Assembly (NCBI GenBank): GCA_946800325.1
Contig: OX326961.1
Location: 49,517,793-49,581,792 of the forward strand
DNA: 64,000 nucleotides
Source: Luzula sylvatica
Taxonomy: Eukaryota > Streptophyta > Magnoliopsida > Poales > Juncaceae
Direction: 5' to 3'
In this document: piece by piece, positions 50,003 to 58,590 of the stretch
Layout: each line of letters starts with the position of its first letter
Position numbering within the stretch: the first letter of the stretch is position 1
Translations under genes and position numbers: made by a program
Notes under the pieces: model-generated
Told to the model about the DNA's origin: nothing
Seen by the model: the letters and a program-made list of their open reading frames with translations, nothing else
The model's database searches: none

Positions 50003-50555
50003 AATTTGTTTTTTTATCGACTTATATTTTTTATTTTTTTAATGTTTATGTGATATTTATGAGTTTTTGGTTTGTATTGTGTGGAGATTTTGTTTTATGT
50101 TTATGTTTGTGCAATTTTTGTCGCAATCTTCATATTTGTCTTTTTGGGTATGTAAGATATTTTGGAGATCTTTGTCATAATTCGGTTGATATGTTTTATA
50201 AGATAATTACTATTCTAAATATCACTTTTGAGAACAACAAAAACAAATAAAGATCAAGGGTTCAATTCTCAGAATCTCAAACACGCGATATTTCAATTTT
50301 TTATAAAAGAGAAAGCTTTAAGGTTAAAATTGAAAATACAAATTTTTAATTTCTAAAAATCGTTAGGACACTAAATCTAAAAAGACTAAATTTTTATTTG
50401 TTTTCTTGATACCACAATAACTTGAGGGACCAATCATGTAGTAGTAAAGCGTATTTTTATATAACTAATACAAGAAAAATAATCGTTCTTTTCATTTTTC
50501 TGGAAACCCCGAAAAACAAAAATAGACCCGCGCAATTGCGCGGGTAAAACGCTAG

Positions 50556-50849
50556 TACTAATTGAATGTAGAGCCAAGCTAATAACTTCATTTTCCATCC
50601 TAATGGGATCCCTCTATCTCAACACTGTTGAGAGAGAGAGAGAAGAGAGGTGTTCTCTTTATTTGGATTTTGAAGTACTTCAAGGAGATGGATATTGAGA
50701 TAGGGAGAAAGATGGAGAAAAAAGGAGAAACATCGAGTTAGGGAGAAACCGAGGAGAGAGATATTTGGAAGGAGAAAGATAGAGATGATGAATACCGTGT
50801 ATGAAGAGAAGGGTATAATGGTAAAGTCATCTTTCCATAGTGAAATTTG
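50556..50849. other. Spacer with GA-rich tract
   Basis: 50630-50800 is GAGAGA/GGAGAAA-rich; no gene recognised. Confidence 0.5.
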
Positions 50850-50858
50850 ATGGGCAGT

Positions 50859-51048
50859 TTTTTTTTTTTTTTTTTTTTTGAAATTTATTAGCCCGTAGGC
50901 CCCACCCCCTACATCTACTCCTAGGCCCTACCCCTACCCTTACTAGACTACCCAGTTTCTTTTGTTTCCCCAACCGGTTTCAAACCCGGGTTCTTGGTGT
51001 GGTAGCCGGTGTACCATCCGAAGCGCTAGCGCTACAGGCGCCGATGGT
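50859..51048 (-). mobile_element. tRNA-derived SINE, minus strand
   Basis: Identical 9-bp duplications ATGGGCAGT at 50850-50858 and 51049-51057. A T run (poly-A tail) is at the left. On the minus strand the head reads TAGCGCTAGCGCTTCGGATGGT (box A-like) and GGGTTTGAAACCGGTT (box B-like), then a GGTAGGGG-rich body and the tail. About 190 bp, typical SINE size. Confidence 0.85.
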
Positions 51049-51359
51049 ATGGGCAGTGTTAATTATAGATAAATTAAGTTCAAGAGGGACAAATATGTTA
51101 TTAAGGATTTTACAAGGATAAATTTGTTATTTAGATGTTAAGAAGGGACATACGTGTAATTCTCCCTTTATTATTTTAATGTCTATTGCATAGTTCGTAA
51201 TATCGGCCGAGATAAAAAAAATTCGGCCGAGTATCTCGGACTCGGTGGCCACCGAGCCGATTTTGACCCGATAAAATCGGATCCGAGTCACCGAATTTTT
51301 TTATTTTTATTTTTAAAGAATAGACTATATGAATCTATGAATTATCAAATCAACTCAAC

Positions 51360-51720
51360 TCCCTTTCTTCACATGCAGACTATAAAATCAACTCAACTCT
51401 TTTTTTTTTAAGAATACACTATAAAAATTTTGATAGAGTTGCACTATTTCTTCACATGCAGGCAGACTAACTCAACTCCCTTTCTTCACATGCAGACTAT
51501 AAAATCAACTCAACTCCTTTTTTTTAAGAATACACTATAAAATCTTTGATAGAGTTGCACTATTTCTTCACATGCAGACAGACTATATATGTTATCAAAT
51601 CAACTTCCTTTCAATTTCTTCACATGCAGACTATTTGATCACATGCAGACTATATATGTTATCAAATCAACTCCCTTTCACAATACTATTTCTTCACATG
51701 CAGACTATTTGATCGCACTC
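51360..51720. repeat. CACATGCAG(A)CTAT repeats and ~125-bp tandem duplication in the hAT
   Basis: TTCTTCACATGCAG occurs about seven times. Two longer copies, beginning with ACTATAAAATCAACTCAACT near 51379 and 51497, each continue through AAGAATACACTATAAAA and ATAGAGTTGCACTATTTC. Subterminal repeats of this sort are often transposase-binding sites in hATs; here that is inference. Confidence 0.7.
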
Positions 51721-51866
51721 TATAAAACACTCCCTTGGACTTTCATTCGTTCATCCAATTTCTTCATTCATTCAACATTTATCAACTTCCTTCACAGAGC
51801 TATTTCTTAGTCTCCCTAATCTCACACACTATTTCTTATCCTTTCACAAATTCTCTCCTACAAACG

Positions 51867-52246
51867 GATACCAAGGGTAGAGCAGCACAGCGGATATAAT
51901 AATATTTTAAGAGTGGTTTTTGTTACAAGAGGTGTAGAGAAAGAGAAATGAGAGTGGAAGAGATGATCCTTCCCAAGTGATCTTCTCCTCCTTATATAGA
52001 CTACTAAGGAACACTCTCGAAGAAGCTCAATAATTCAGTGCGGGTGCTCACTGGGCCCCATCGTCCACTAAACTAAAGGCTGTCCACAGGTGGGATGTCC
52101 TTTACACACCGAATATTATACAAAGTGGGCATCTAGTACAAATAATTGCCCAAAGAAAAGAATAAAGTGAGCTGCACCCATGTGCACTACTCAAAAAGAA
52201 ATCTAAATTGTTCGAGCTTTAATAATAGGGACTCTGCTCAATGCTT
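51867..52246 (-). repeat. Left arm of viral promoter inverted repeat
   Basis: Nearly exact inverse of 52857-53233 over about 380 bp. On the minus strand it contains TATATAA (complement of 51992-51998) and reads outward to the left. A few substitutions and small indels separate the arms. Confidence 0.9.
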
Positions 52247-52262
52247 TTGAGCTTTTGGTGAC

Positions 52263-52307
52263 ATTCTTCTAGAAGCTGGATATTTCTGGATACTGGGCCT
52301 AAAGCAT
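52263..52307. repeat. 45-bp direct repeat, copy 1
   Basis: ATTCTTCTAGAAGCTGGATA through CCTAAAGCAT is repeated directly at 52818-52862 with one difference (GGATA/GAATA). The second copy runs straight into the right arm, so the pair marks a recombination joint. Confidence 0.85.
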
Positions 52308-52309
52308 CC

Positions 52310-52636
52310 CTAGCCCAATTGTCCTTGGAGGCCTTCGAGTCTGGTCTTTTGGAGATAACAGAGGGAAAGGAGTACTTCACAGTCCATGCAGGTTTTTACT
52401 GCCTGCTCCCTATGTATCTCTGCGGCCCTTCTTCTCTGGCCCATCTCCTCTTGCATTGTTCTAGGGTAGTTGAATATCAGCTCCTCAGTAATCGTTATTG
52501 TTTCCTCCAGTCCTTCATGTGGTGCCCCTAGAGTTCCCCATAGTTCTGCCCGTCGGAGGGCCATGCGAGCTTCCCTTCTTAACGCACCAGGGGTTCGATT
52601 GTTTTGTTCCATGCGTGCTCGAATTAAATTAAACAT
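52310..52636 (-). CDS. Unidentified 108-codon viral-region frame
   Basis: Begins MFNLIRARMEQNNRTPGALR, arginine/glutamate-rich and helix-prone, ends QLG. It sits between the inverted arms of the viral sequence, so it may be part of a small caulimovirid accessory frame, but I cannot match it to a named protein. Translation is unproven. Confidence 0.35.
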   Translation of the reverse strand: MFNLIRARMEQNNRTPGALRREARMALRRAELWGTLGAPHEGLEETITITEELIFNYPRTMQEEMGQRRRAAEIHREQAVKTCMDCEVLLSLCYLQKTRLEGLQGQLG

Positions 52637-52856
52637 CCTTAAAGTAAAACATAATTTACATATTAGATAATGTGGCTATTTATTATTGCGGTCCACCACT
52701 TCCGCATTTTTAAAGTTATTTGTTAAGCGCGGTCACTTCTTCCGCCAAGGGCTTTTGACATACGGTACCCTCTTTCCGTCGATCGTTGGGGCATTCTTTA
52801 ATCCGAACAATTATAATATTCTTCTAGAAGCTGAATATTTCTGGATACTGGGCCTA

Positions 52857-53233
52857 AAGCATTGAGCAGAGTCCCTATTATTAAAGCTCGAACAATTTAG
52901 ATTCCTTTTTGAGTAGTGCACATGGGTGCAGCTCACTTTATTCTTTTCTTTGGGCAATTATTTGTACTAGATGCCCACTTTGTATAATATTCGGTGTGTA
53001 AAGGACATCCCACCTGTGGACAGCCTTTAGTTTAGTGGACGATGGGGCCCAGTGAGCACCCGCACTGAATTATTGAGCTTCTTCGGGAGTGTTCCTTAGT
53101 AGTCTATATAATGAGGAGAAGATCACTGGGGAAGGATCATCTCTCCCACTCTCATTTCTCTTTCTCTACACCTCTTGTAACAAACACCACTCTTATATTA
53201 TTATTTCCGCTGTGCTGCTCTACCCTTGGTATC
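52857..53233 (+). promoter_or_regulatory. Right arm: caulimovirid-type promoter/leader
   Basis: Contains TATATAA at 53105-53111 followed about 30 bp on by a pyrimidine-rich start region, then a short leader to TTGGTATC at 53226-53233. It points rightwards into the antisense of the capsid region. Structure fits a pararetroviral pregenomic promoter; activity is inference. Confidence 0.55.
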
Positions 53234-54297
53234 GCCCGTTTCAACCTCCATATTATCTATCCATTGGTGTTCGCAGTTCCTCATTGATTCTGGCAACGTA
53301 ATTTGCTGTCGCCATCCTGCCGACTCGGTTGTCATCATTAGTACATCTTCATATGGAAGTTCTTCTAGGCTCATTGTCACTTGGTTCGCACCTGTTTCTC
53401 CTTCTGAGAATGAGCATATCGCATCGCTGTCGGATTCGCCTATATCGACCGAGAGTACATCCCAGTCCTCAGCTAGGTCTAGGTTTTCGATAATTGCTGC
53501 CCTAGCTAGGTTGCCCGTTTTCTTTCTGCATTCTCTTGCAAAATGCCCTTCTTCGCCACAAATAAAGCATTTGCATTTTCTGGTTCGATCCGAGTATTTC
53601 TTCTTGAATACCCGAATATGAGAGTCATGTGGTTTTCCTTTGTACGATTGTGCTTTTCGTAAACCAAATTTCTTTTGTTTTTGGTAGTATCCGGGAATAG
53701 AAATTTTTCCACAGAAGGATAAGTCCTTCAGACTCCGTTGTAGCGCCGCCTTTTTACACATCTCGGCTAGGTATTGGTAAGTAAAGTGTATTCTTGGCAA
53801 TACCCCAAGTGTATTACCAGGATATTTTGTTTGAAATGCATTTTCTAGTTCTTTACCAATAAGTGGTGGCATTTTTCGGAAGAACTTCACCGATAATTCC
53901 GGTGATACATATAATCTACCAGACCTTATTGCTAAGATCTTGTAATCATTGATGTAGTCGAACAAGTTCTTCATGTCGTGGCATGATAACCTCTCCAGGT
54001 CGTTATATGCCCTGTCTTGTTCTTCGGTTGACCCCGTTGCCGGGTCTTCCAAGAGGATTACTCGTCTGATTTGGGATAAAACATTTTGCGGGTCATCTGC
54101 TATGTTAACGATCTCTTCGTATTCGGCTGGAAAGGCCATTCTCCATTGAATCCAGAGTTTCTTTTCTAGCTCTCCGAGTAGGTTCTCGATGTAGATGACT
54201 TTTGCTTTGTTATTTTCCCAGTTTCGTTCGTTCACTAGGTTTAGGGTTATTGATTCCCATCGAGCAATCACATCTGCATAACGACATGGATCTAGGA
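53225..54297 (-). pseudogene. Endogenous caulimovirid capsid-protein region
   Basis: One long minus-strand frame (stop at 53201) of about 350 codons. It includes the capsid-type N part (DVIARWESITLNLV), a helical central part, a basic stretch and the zinc knuckle CFICGEEGHFARECRKK (CX2CX4HX4C) typical of caulimovirid coat proteins, then an acidic tail. The N-terminus is cut at the junction with the hAT near 54297 and has no proper start codon. The last codons run into the right promoter arm, so the natural polyprotein continuation is lost. The rest of the virus is absent. Confidence 0.8.
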
Positions 54298-54299
54298 TG

Positions 54300-54460
54300 G
54301 AATCATTTAGAATAGAGTGACAAAAAAAAAGGAACTGTCAAATGTCGACATTGTAACAAAATAATTCATGGATGAGTGTCTCGAGGCAAAGAACATTTCG
54401 CACACATTAGTGGAATGTTTCAGCTTGTCCTAGAGTTTCAGCAGAAATTAAAAAAGAGAT
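54300..54460 (+). pseudogene. hAT transposase BED zinc-finger remnant
   Basis: Plus-strand frame TVKCRHCNKIIHG, a stop, then VSRGKEHFAHISG: the CxxC...H...H pattern of a BED finger in plant hAT transposases. The frame then shifts by one to NVSACPRVSAEIKKEM. An in-frame stop and the shift show decay. Confidence 0.7.
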
Positions 54461-54462
54461 GA

Positions 54463-55203
54463 ATGAATATGTACAGGGTAAAAAAGTCTGCATGTGAAGA
54501 AATAGATCGGCTTATGCACCTTGTGTTTTGTCATTATAACATGAGGCTTAGAGAAAGAAATCTGAGGAGGCGTCAGACTGAGAAATTAATTGATCTGGAT
54601 GAGATATTCCATGATGATGATCCGTTACAACCTTGGATTAGAGAAACAAAAGATAGTGTACTCGACGGTAGAGATAATTCCGAGTGGTTGAACGATTGTT
54701 CATCCGATGAAGAAGAACCGACAAGTAGTAGTAATGATCCCAGCAATGACGATTCTGGCGGTAATAATACAGTTTCGTGTCCTGATGTGGAAGTAATAAG
54801 ACAATATGATAATATTCCCAATCCGGTTAGAGAGAATCATGGACATGGTACACGTCACAATGTGAGACTCACAAGTTTGTATGAAATATATCGGGTTAGA
54901 CAAGGGGAAGACAATCCTGATATGCAAAGGAACCTCACAAATTATGGTACCACATATAGTGAGGGATCTAGTTTTTCAGGAATGGATATAAGTTCAACTG
55001 CAAGCGCAAACAATGAAAACTATTCCGATCCTTATATTGGTAACGAACAACACGAAAACCGCTCACCCTTCGACTTAATGATGAACATTTTCGACAATAC
55101 AAATTTACAAATGTATTTTCCTCCTCCTCATGATAAATATGAGGATTATGAGTGTACACAATGCAACCCGCTCGTCACAGTTTTTGGTAGTAGAAGTTTT
55201 TAA
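54463..55203 (+). pseudogene. hAT transposase C-terminal remnant, 246 codons
   Basis: Begins at the end of the dimerisation domain (RLMHLVFCHYNMRLRERNLR) and continues with IDLDEIFHDDDPLQPWI, found after that domain in plant BED/hAT transposases, then a long acidic, Ser/Asn-rich tail. The catalytic core between BED and dimerisation domains is missing: BED remnant and this tail are joined within about 60 bp. The frame itself is open, but a working transposase is impossible. Confidence 0.7.
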
Positions 55204-55444
55204 TGTAGTAATTTTGTTATGTAATGTTGGTTATGTAATGTATTTTTTTTATGAGTTCAATTAGTGTGTATCATGTTTATGAATGTTTATATATTTAAAA
55301 AAAAAATTATTTTTTTTTTCTATTTTTCCGGTTTTTTTACTAACCGTCCGATTTTTTTTTTTTTTTACTCGTCCGAGTCGACCGAGTCCCGAGTCGCCAG
55401 AGCCGATCGAGTCCGAGTCCGATATTCAGAACCATGGTCTATTG

Positions 55445-57716
55445 TTGAATGTCCCAAAAGAATTGAAAATTTATTTTAAGAATGTTTCGCTCGAAAGTTT
55501 AGCTGCATAAATGATCTAGTCATCATTGCCATGCTATGCTGTTAGTTGAAGAAAATCTTTTTCTGCGGAGTGGTAAGCAGCCCGTTCTCCAAAGAAAGAC
55601 CAATCTGATCGAGTCTATGGTTAATGGGAATGTTTAGCTGCAATGACATATAATAAATGAGGTTAAAAATACAACAAATTAGTTTTCAATCCATTCTTTA
55701 CATCCATGGTTTGCCACATCATCATTGCACAAGAACTGCATTGCAATTAAATTTCAGAAATGAACCCTCAGTCGAACAACGCCTCTTCACCAAACGATCT
55801 CTCTCCGCACAGATTCGCGCATCAGGATTGCAATTAAGGCGCAATCAATTCTCATACTTAGTCCTTAATTTTTCCTCTGAATTTAACCTATTATCATATA
55901 TATATTTGTTTTCGATCCAGATTTAGGGAATAATTAGTTGAAGCCAAAAACTCAAGGAAGATAAAAGCGTTCGACGAAATTCCTTTGAGAACTCCCGTCC
56001 TTAAGATTTTGTAGATTCTCAATTTCAAACTCATTTCGGAGGTACTCGTAACCATTTCTTGTGTATTTGTTTTCAATTTCAGATTTAGGAGTTAATAACT
56101 CATTATGTGTTTCTTTATACCATCTTGCAGTTGTACATCAGAATTTCAATTTCATGTTTCTTGTTGTTCGTTTGTAAACTATATATTTTCTGAACACTAA
56201 AATTATTTTAAATCCACAAAATATTTTATAAGAAATTGCAGTCCAAAAGATAATCAAATCAAGTCGAGTTGATGTGATTTCCAATCGAGTCGAGTTCGAG
56301 ATGAACTTTCAACTCAGACTGTATAAAGCTATTTTAAAAACCAGACTATCATAATTTAATTAGTTATTACTATATTTCATGTAAATAATCAATAATGATA
56401 CATTTACAATAACGTTTTAAAATGCTGTGGCCCAAATCATACTTTGAGGGCCAACATACAAAGTTCGTTAACAAAAATCATCAAAATAAATTTTATTTGT
56501 AATGTAAGCTAACATACAAAGTTAGTTAATAAAAGATCATGCAAGTCCAATCATTTATTTAGAATGTTAACCGTACAATTCATCAAAAACATATGATTCC
56601 AACTTCCATTTTCACAACAAAAGCATGCTATGAGAATCTTAGCTTATTTAACTTGTAAAAATCACATTGGCGAGTGCCCATAGTTGAATTATGTTTGCCC
56701 AAAACTTGATGTATTTTCTCTCCCCAAATTTGTATTACTATTTAGAAATGAGAAATCAGAGAAAATCAATTATATCATGTTATAAGTCATTACTGCAGCA
56801 ATTGTTAGATTAAAAAAAAATACTATAATTTTATTTTTCAAGTAACTATTTAGTTGTAAAAACTTTTCTAGTGGTACGAAACAATCTATTCTGACAGGGC
56901 CGACCCTATAACTAGCCAGTTGTAGAATTTATCACAATCTCCGTTCTTCAAAGGCCTGATTTTTGCTTTTAGTATGTAGTGTAATGTAAATAATAAATGA
57001 TTTAAAGAAAAACTTACCAATATTAATAAAAATGATAATTATTAATTATGTAATAATTTTGACTATATTTTGTATTCGTTTCATATTTGAAAAATATTTT
57101 TGATTAAATCACATAATATTAATATTTAATTATTCTGAATAATTGAATAATTTAATTTTTCTGTCAAAGACCTTCAAAAATGCCGGCCGACCTGAACCTC
57201 GAAATTAGGCAGTGTTATGTTAGATCCGAAGTTCACAAGTAAATCCAAGAAAACATAATAACAACTCTTTCACTACAATTTTCTGTTTCCTCGAGAGTTT
57301 AGGTTTGGTTTGGATTTGGACTCCAATTTTCAAACTTCACCTTATCCAATGAATCAAACCAGAAATTCTTTACAGACATAATGTAAAATGTTTTGTGCAC
57401 GATATCCAGTTGATAAAAATGATATTTCCCTTTAAATACGTAATGGTTTTTAATTTCTTAAAAAAGAAAAATCTGCAATAGCGTATTAATATTATTATTC
57501 TGTTAAAAGCTGATCATTATTGCAAGTTCGTAATGTTTGTCAAATAACAAATCATCATAACAATAAAATTCTCATCGTCAATATTTGTTAAAAAAGGCAT
57601 GCTATTTCAAAATCCATTTCGGAGAAAAGATAATTAATACGAAAACAGAAAATCATTTGAAATTACAAAAAAAAGAAGTAATCTTTATATCCAACAAAAC
57701 GAACAAACTAAATTTG
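55445..57716. other. Intergenic DNA
   Basis: A short frame at about 55759 (MNPQSNNASSPNDLSPHRFA) and AFDEIPLRTPVLKIL near 55970 look exon-like but are unassigned. The rest is AT-rich. A weak CAGGGCCGACCC/GCCGACCTG pair spans 56895-57194 without a target duplication. Confidence 0.4.
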
Positions 57717-57838
57717 TCACTTGGCTTTTTTAACAAGGTCAGTGGTCCTATACCCCGCATCGTCCTTGATAAAACTCCACCAGACACACGTCAACGGAAC
57801 GGCCGCCAAATGCCACAAGGCATGCAGGTCCGCGTACC
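57717..57838 (-). pseudogene. Last exon of a PER1/PGAP3-like gene (rest not seen)
   Basis: Minus strand after acceptor TATAAAG reads GYADLHALWHLAAVPLTCVW, then WSFIKDDAGYRTTDLVKKAK and stop. This is the conserved C-terminus of Per1-like (PGAP3) membrane proteins, which remodel GPI-anchor lipids in the ER/Golgi (established); the invariant-looking HALWH is kept. No preceding exon is recognised up to 58.3 kb, where LINE-like sequences begin. Either the gene continues beyond the window with a LINE-filled intron, or this is a fragment. Confidence 0.7.
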
Positions 57839-58590
57839 CTTTATACGATGAAATGATAGGTCCATCATTTCATTTGTTTTTGTCTGATATTTTAATTTGG
57901 TCAAAGATTTAGAGCTCTATTTGAATCCATAAATTGAGATTTGTTTGTTTCAAATTAATTTAGATTTCTATTTTGATTGTAGTAATATCACTCTTCCTTG
58001 TGAAAATTTGTCTAAATAAATAAATTTTGTTGATAATACAACATAGATTTGTAATTTCCAATAATATAATTTATTGTACAAAAAATTGTCTAAAAGAAAA
58101 ATAATTCATTGTTTCTTCGAGAAGATAGATAATAACGATGTTGATTCTCAAGACCATAATTCAAGTAATTATAGTTTCTCTACAAATAATGAATCAAACT
58201 TAGTTCATCTACAATCTTCAAAACCTATGGAACGATTAGCTAATTTGAGGGATTTTTCACTCATCACGTAATAACATTTGAATGGGGGTCAAAATGAATG
58301 AAAAGAGAGAGTTGCTTGGGCGATTTCATGGCGATCTGGTTCACTTCTAAAGTTGAACCAAATCAACACACAAGATTTGCACCATTCAAAGAACGCCTAG
58401 AGCCTCTCAACAGGACGTTTCGTCAGAGCTTCTTCAACATCCATTCGAGCACAACAGAGGTGTTAATACTTTTTAGACAAGCTCCCATTGGTAAGCCCTA
58501 CCCACAGCTTTCTTTCTGAGAGACTATTAACTCAAAACAAACAAGGTGAAGACAAGTACTTTATTCCTCTTCTTCAAAACCGAGAAGACA
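57839..58590. other. Intron-like AT-rich DNA and leader of the next ORF
   Basis: 57.84-58.27 kb is AT-rich. 58298-58519 is an open frame with IWFTSKVEPNQHTRFAPF that may be a 5' part of the following retroelement in another frame. Confidence 0.35.

Larger units (their letters stand above)
44475..50555 (+). mobile_element. Gene-capturing Helitron, ~6.1 kb
   Basis: The 3' end is textbook: a perfect 18-bp palindrome CCCGCGCAATTGCGCGGG at 50527-50544, then TAAAACG, CTAG (50552-50555) and host T. The proposed 5' end TCTATCTATCTATAATAG begins at 44475 right after A, so the element sits between A and T, without target duplication, as Helitrons do. It has no Rep/helicase frame. Inside, all on the plus strand, are a telo-box-rich GC island, an unidentified frame at 45504, and fragments of an AHP, a DDRGK1 and a glutamyl-tRNA synthetase gene, separated by long T-rich stretches. 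The 3' end is firm; the 5' end is the best candidate, not proven. Confidence 0.7.
51867..54297 (-). mobile_element. Rearranged endogenous caulimovirid sequence
   Basis: An integrated copy of plant pararetrovirus DNA inside the hAT. It has a promoter/leader region present twice in opposite orientation (51867-52246 and 52857-53233), a small unidentified frame between (52636-52310), and a capsid-protein region on the minus strand (about 54297-53225). No movement protein, protease or reverse transcriptase is present, so it is a partial, rearranged relic. Both repeat arms end at TTGGTATC, which resembles the start of the Met-tRNA primer site where caulimovirid minus-strand synthesis begins. Confidence 0.75.
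51189..55436 (+). mobile_element. hAT transposon, 4.25 kb, transposase core deleted, invaded by a virus copy
   Basis: Ends CATAGTTCGTAATATCGG and CCGATATTCAGAACCATG are inverted repeats with few mismatches; identical 8-bp flanks GTCTATTG at 51181-51188 and 55437-55444. Subterminal DNA on both sides is rich in CCGAGT/ACTCGG words. The left interior holds CACATGCAGACTAT repeats; the right interior holds a BED-finger remnant and the transposase C-terminus. The middle of the transposase is missing and 51867-54297 is viral. So this is a non-autonomous, nested element. Confidence 0.88.

Noticed and set aside
53226..53621. 131-codon plus-strand frame
   Set aside because: Antisense shadow of the viral capsid region.
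56895..57194. hAT MITE with CAGGGCCGACCC and GCCGACCTG ends
   Set aside because: Flanking 8-mers differ (TATTCTGA versus AACCTCGA), and the ends match only partly.
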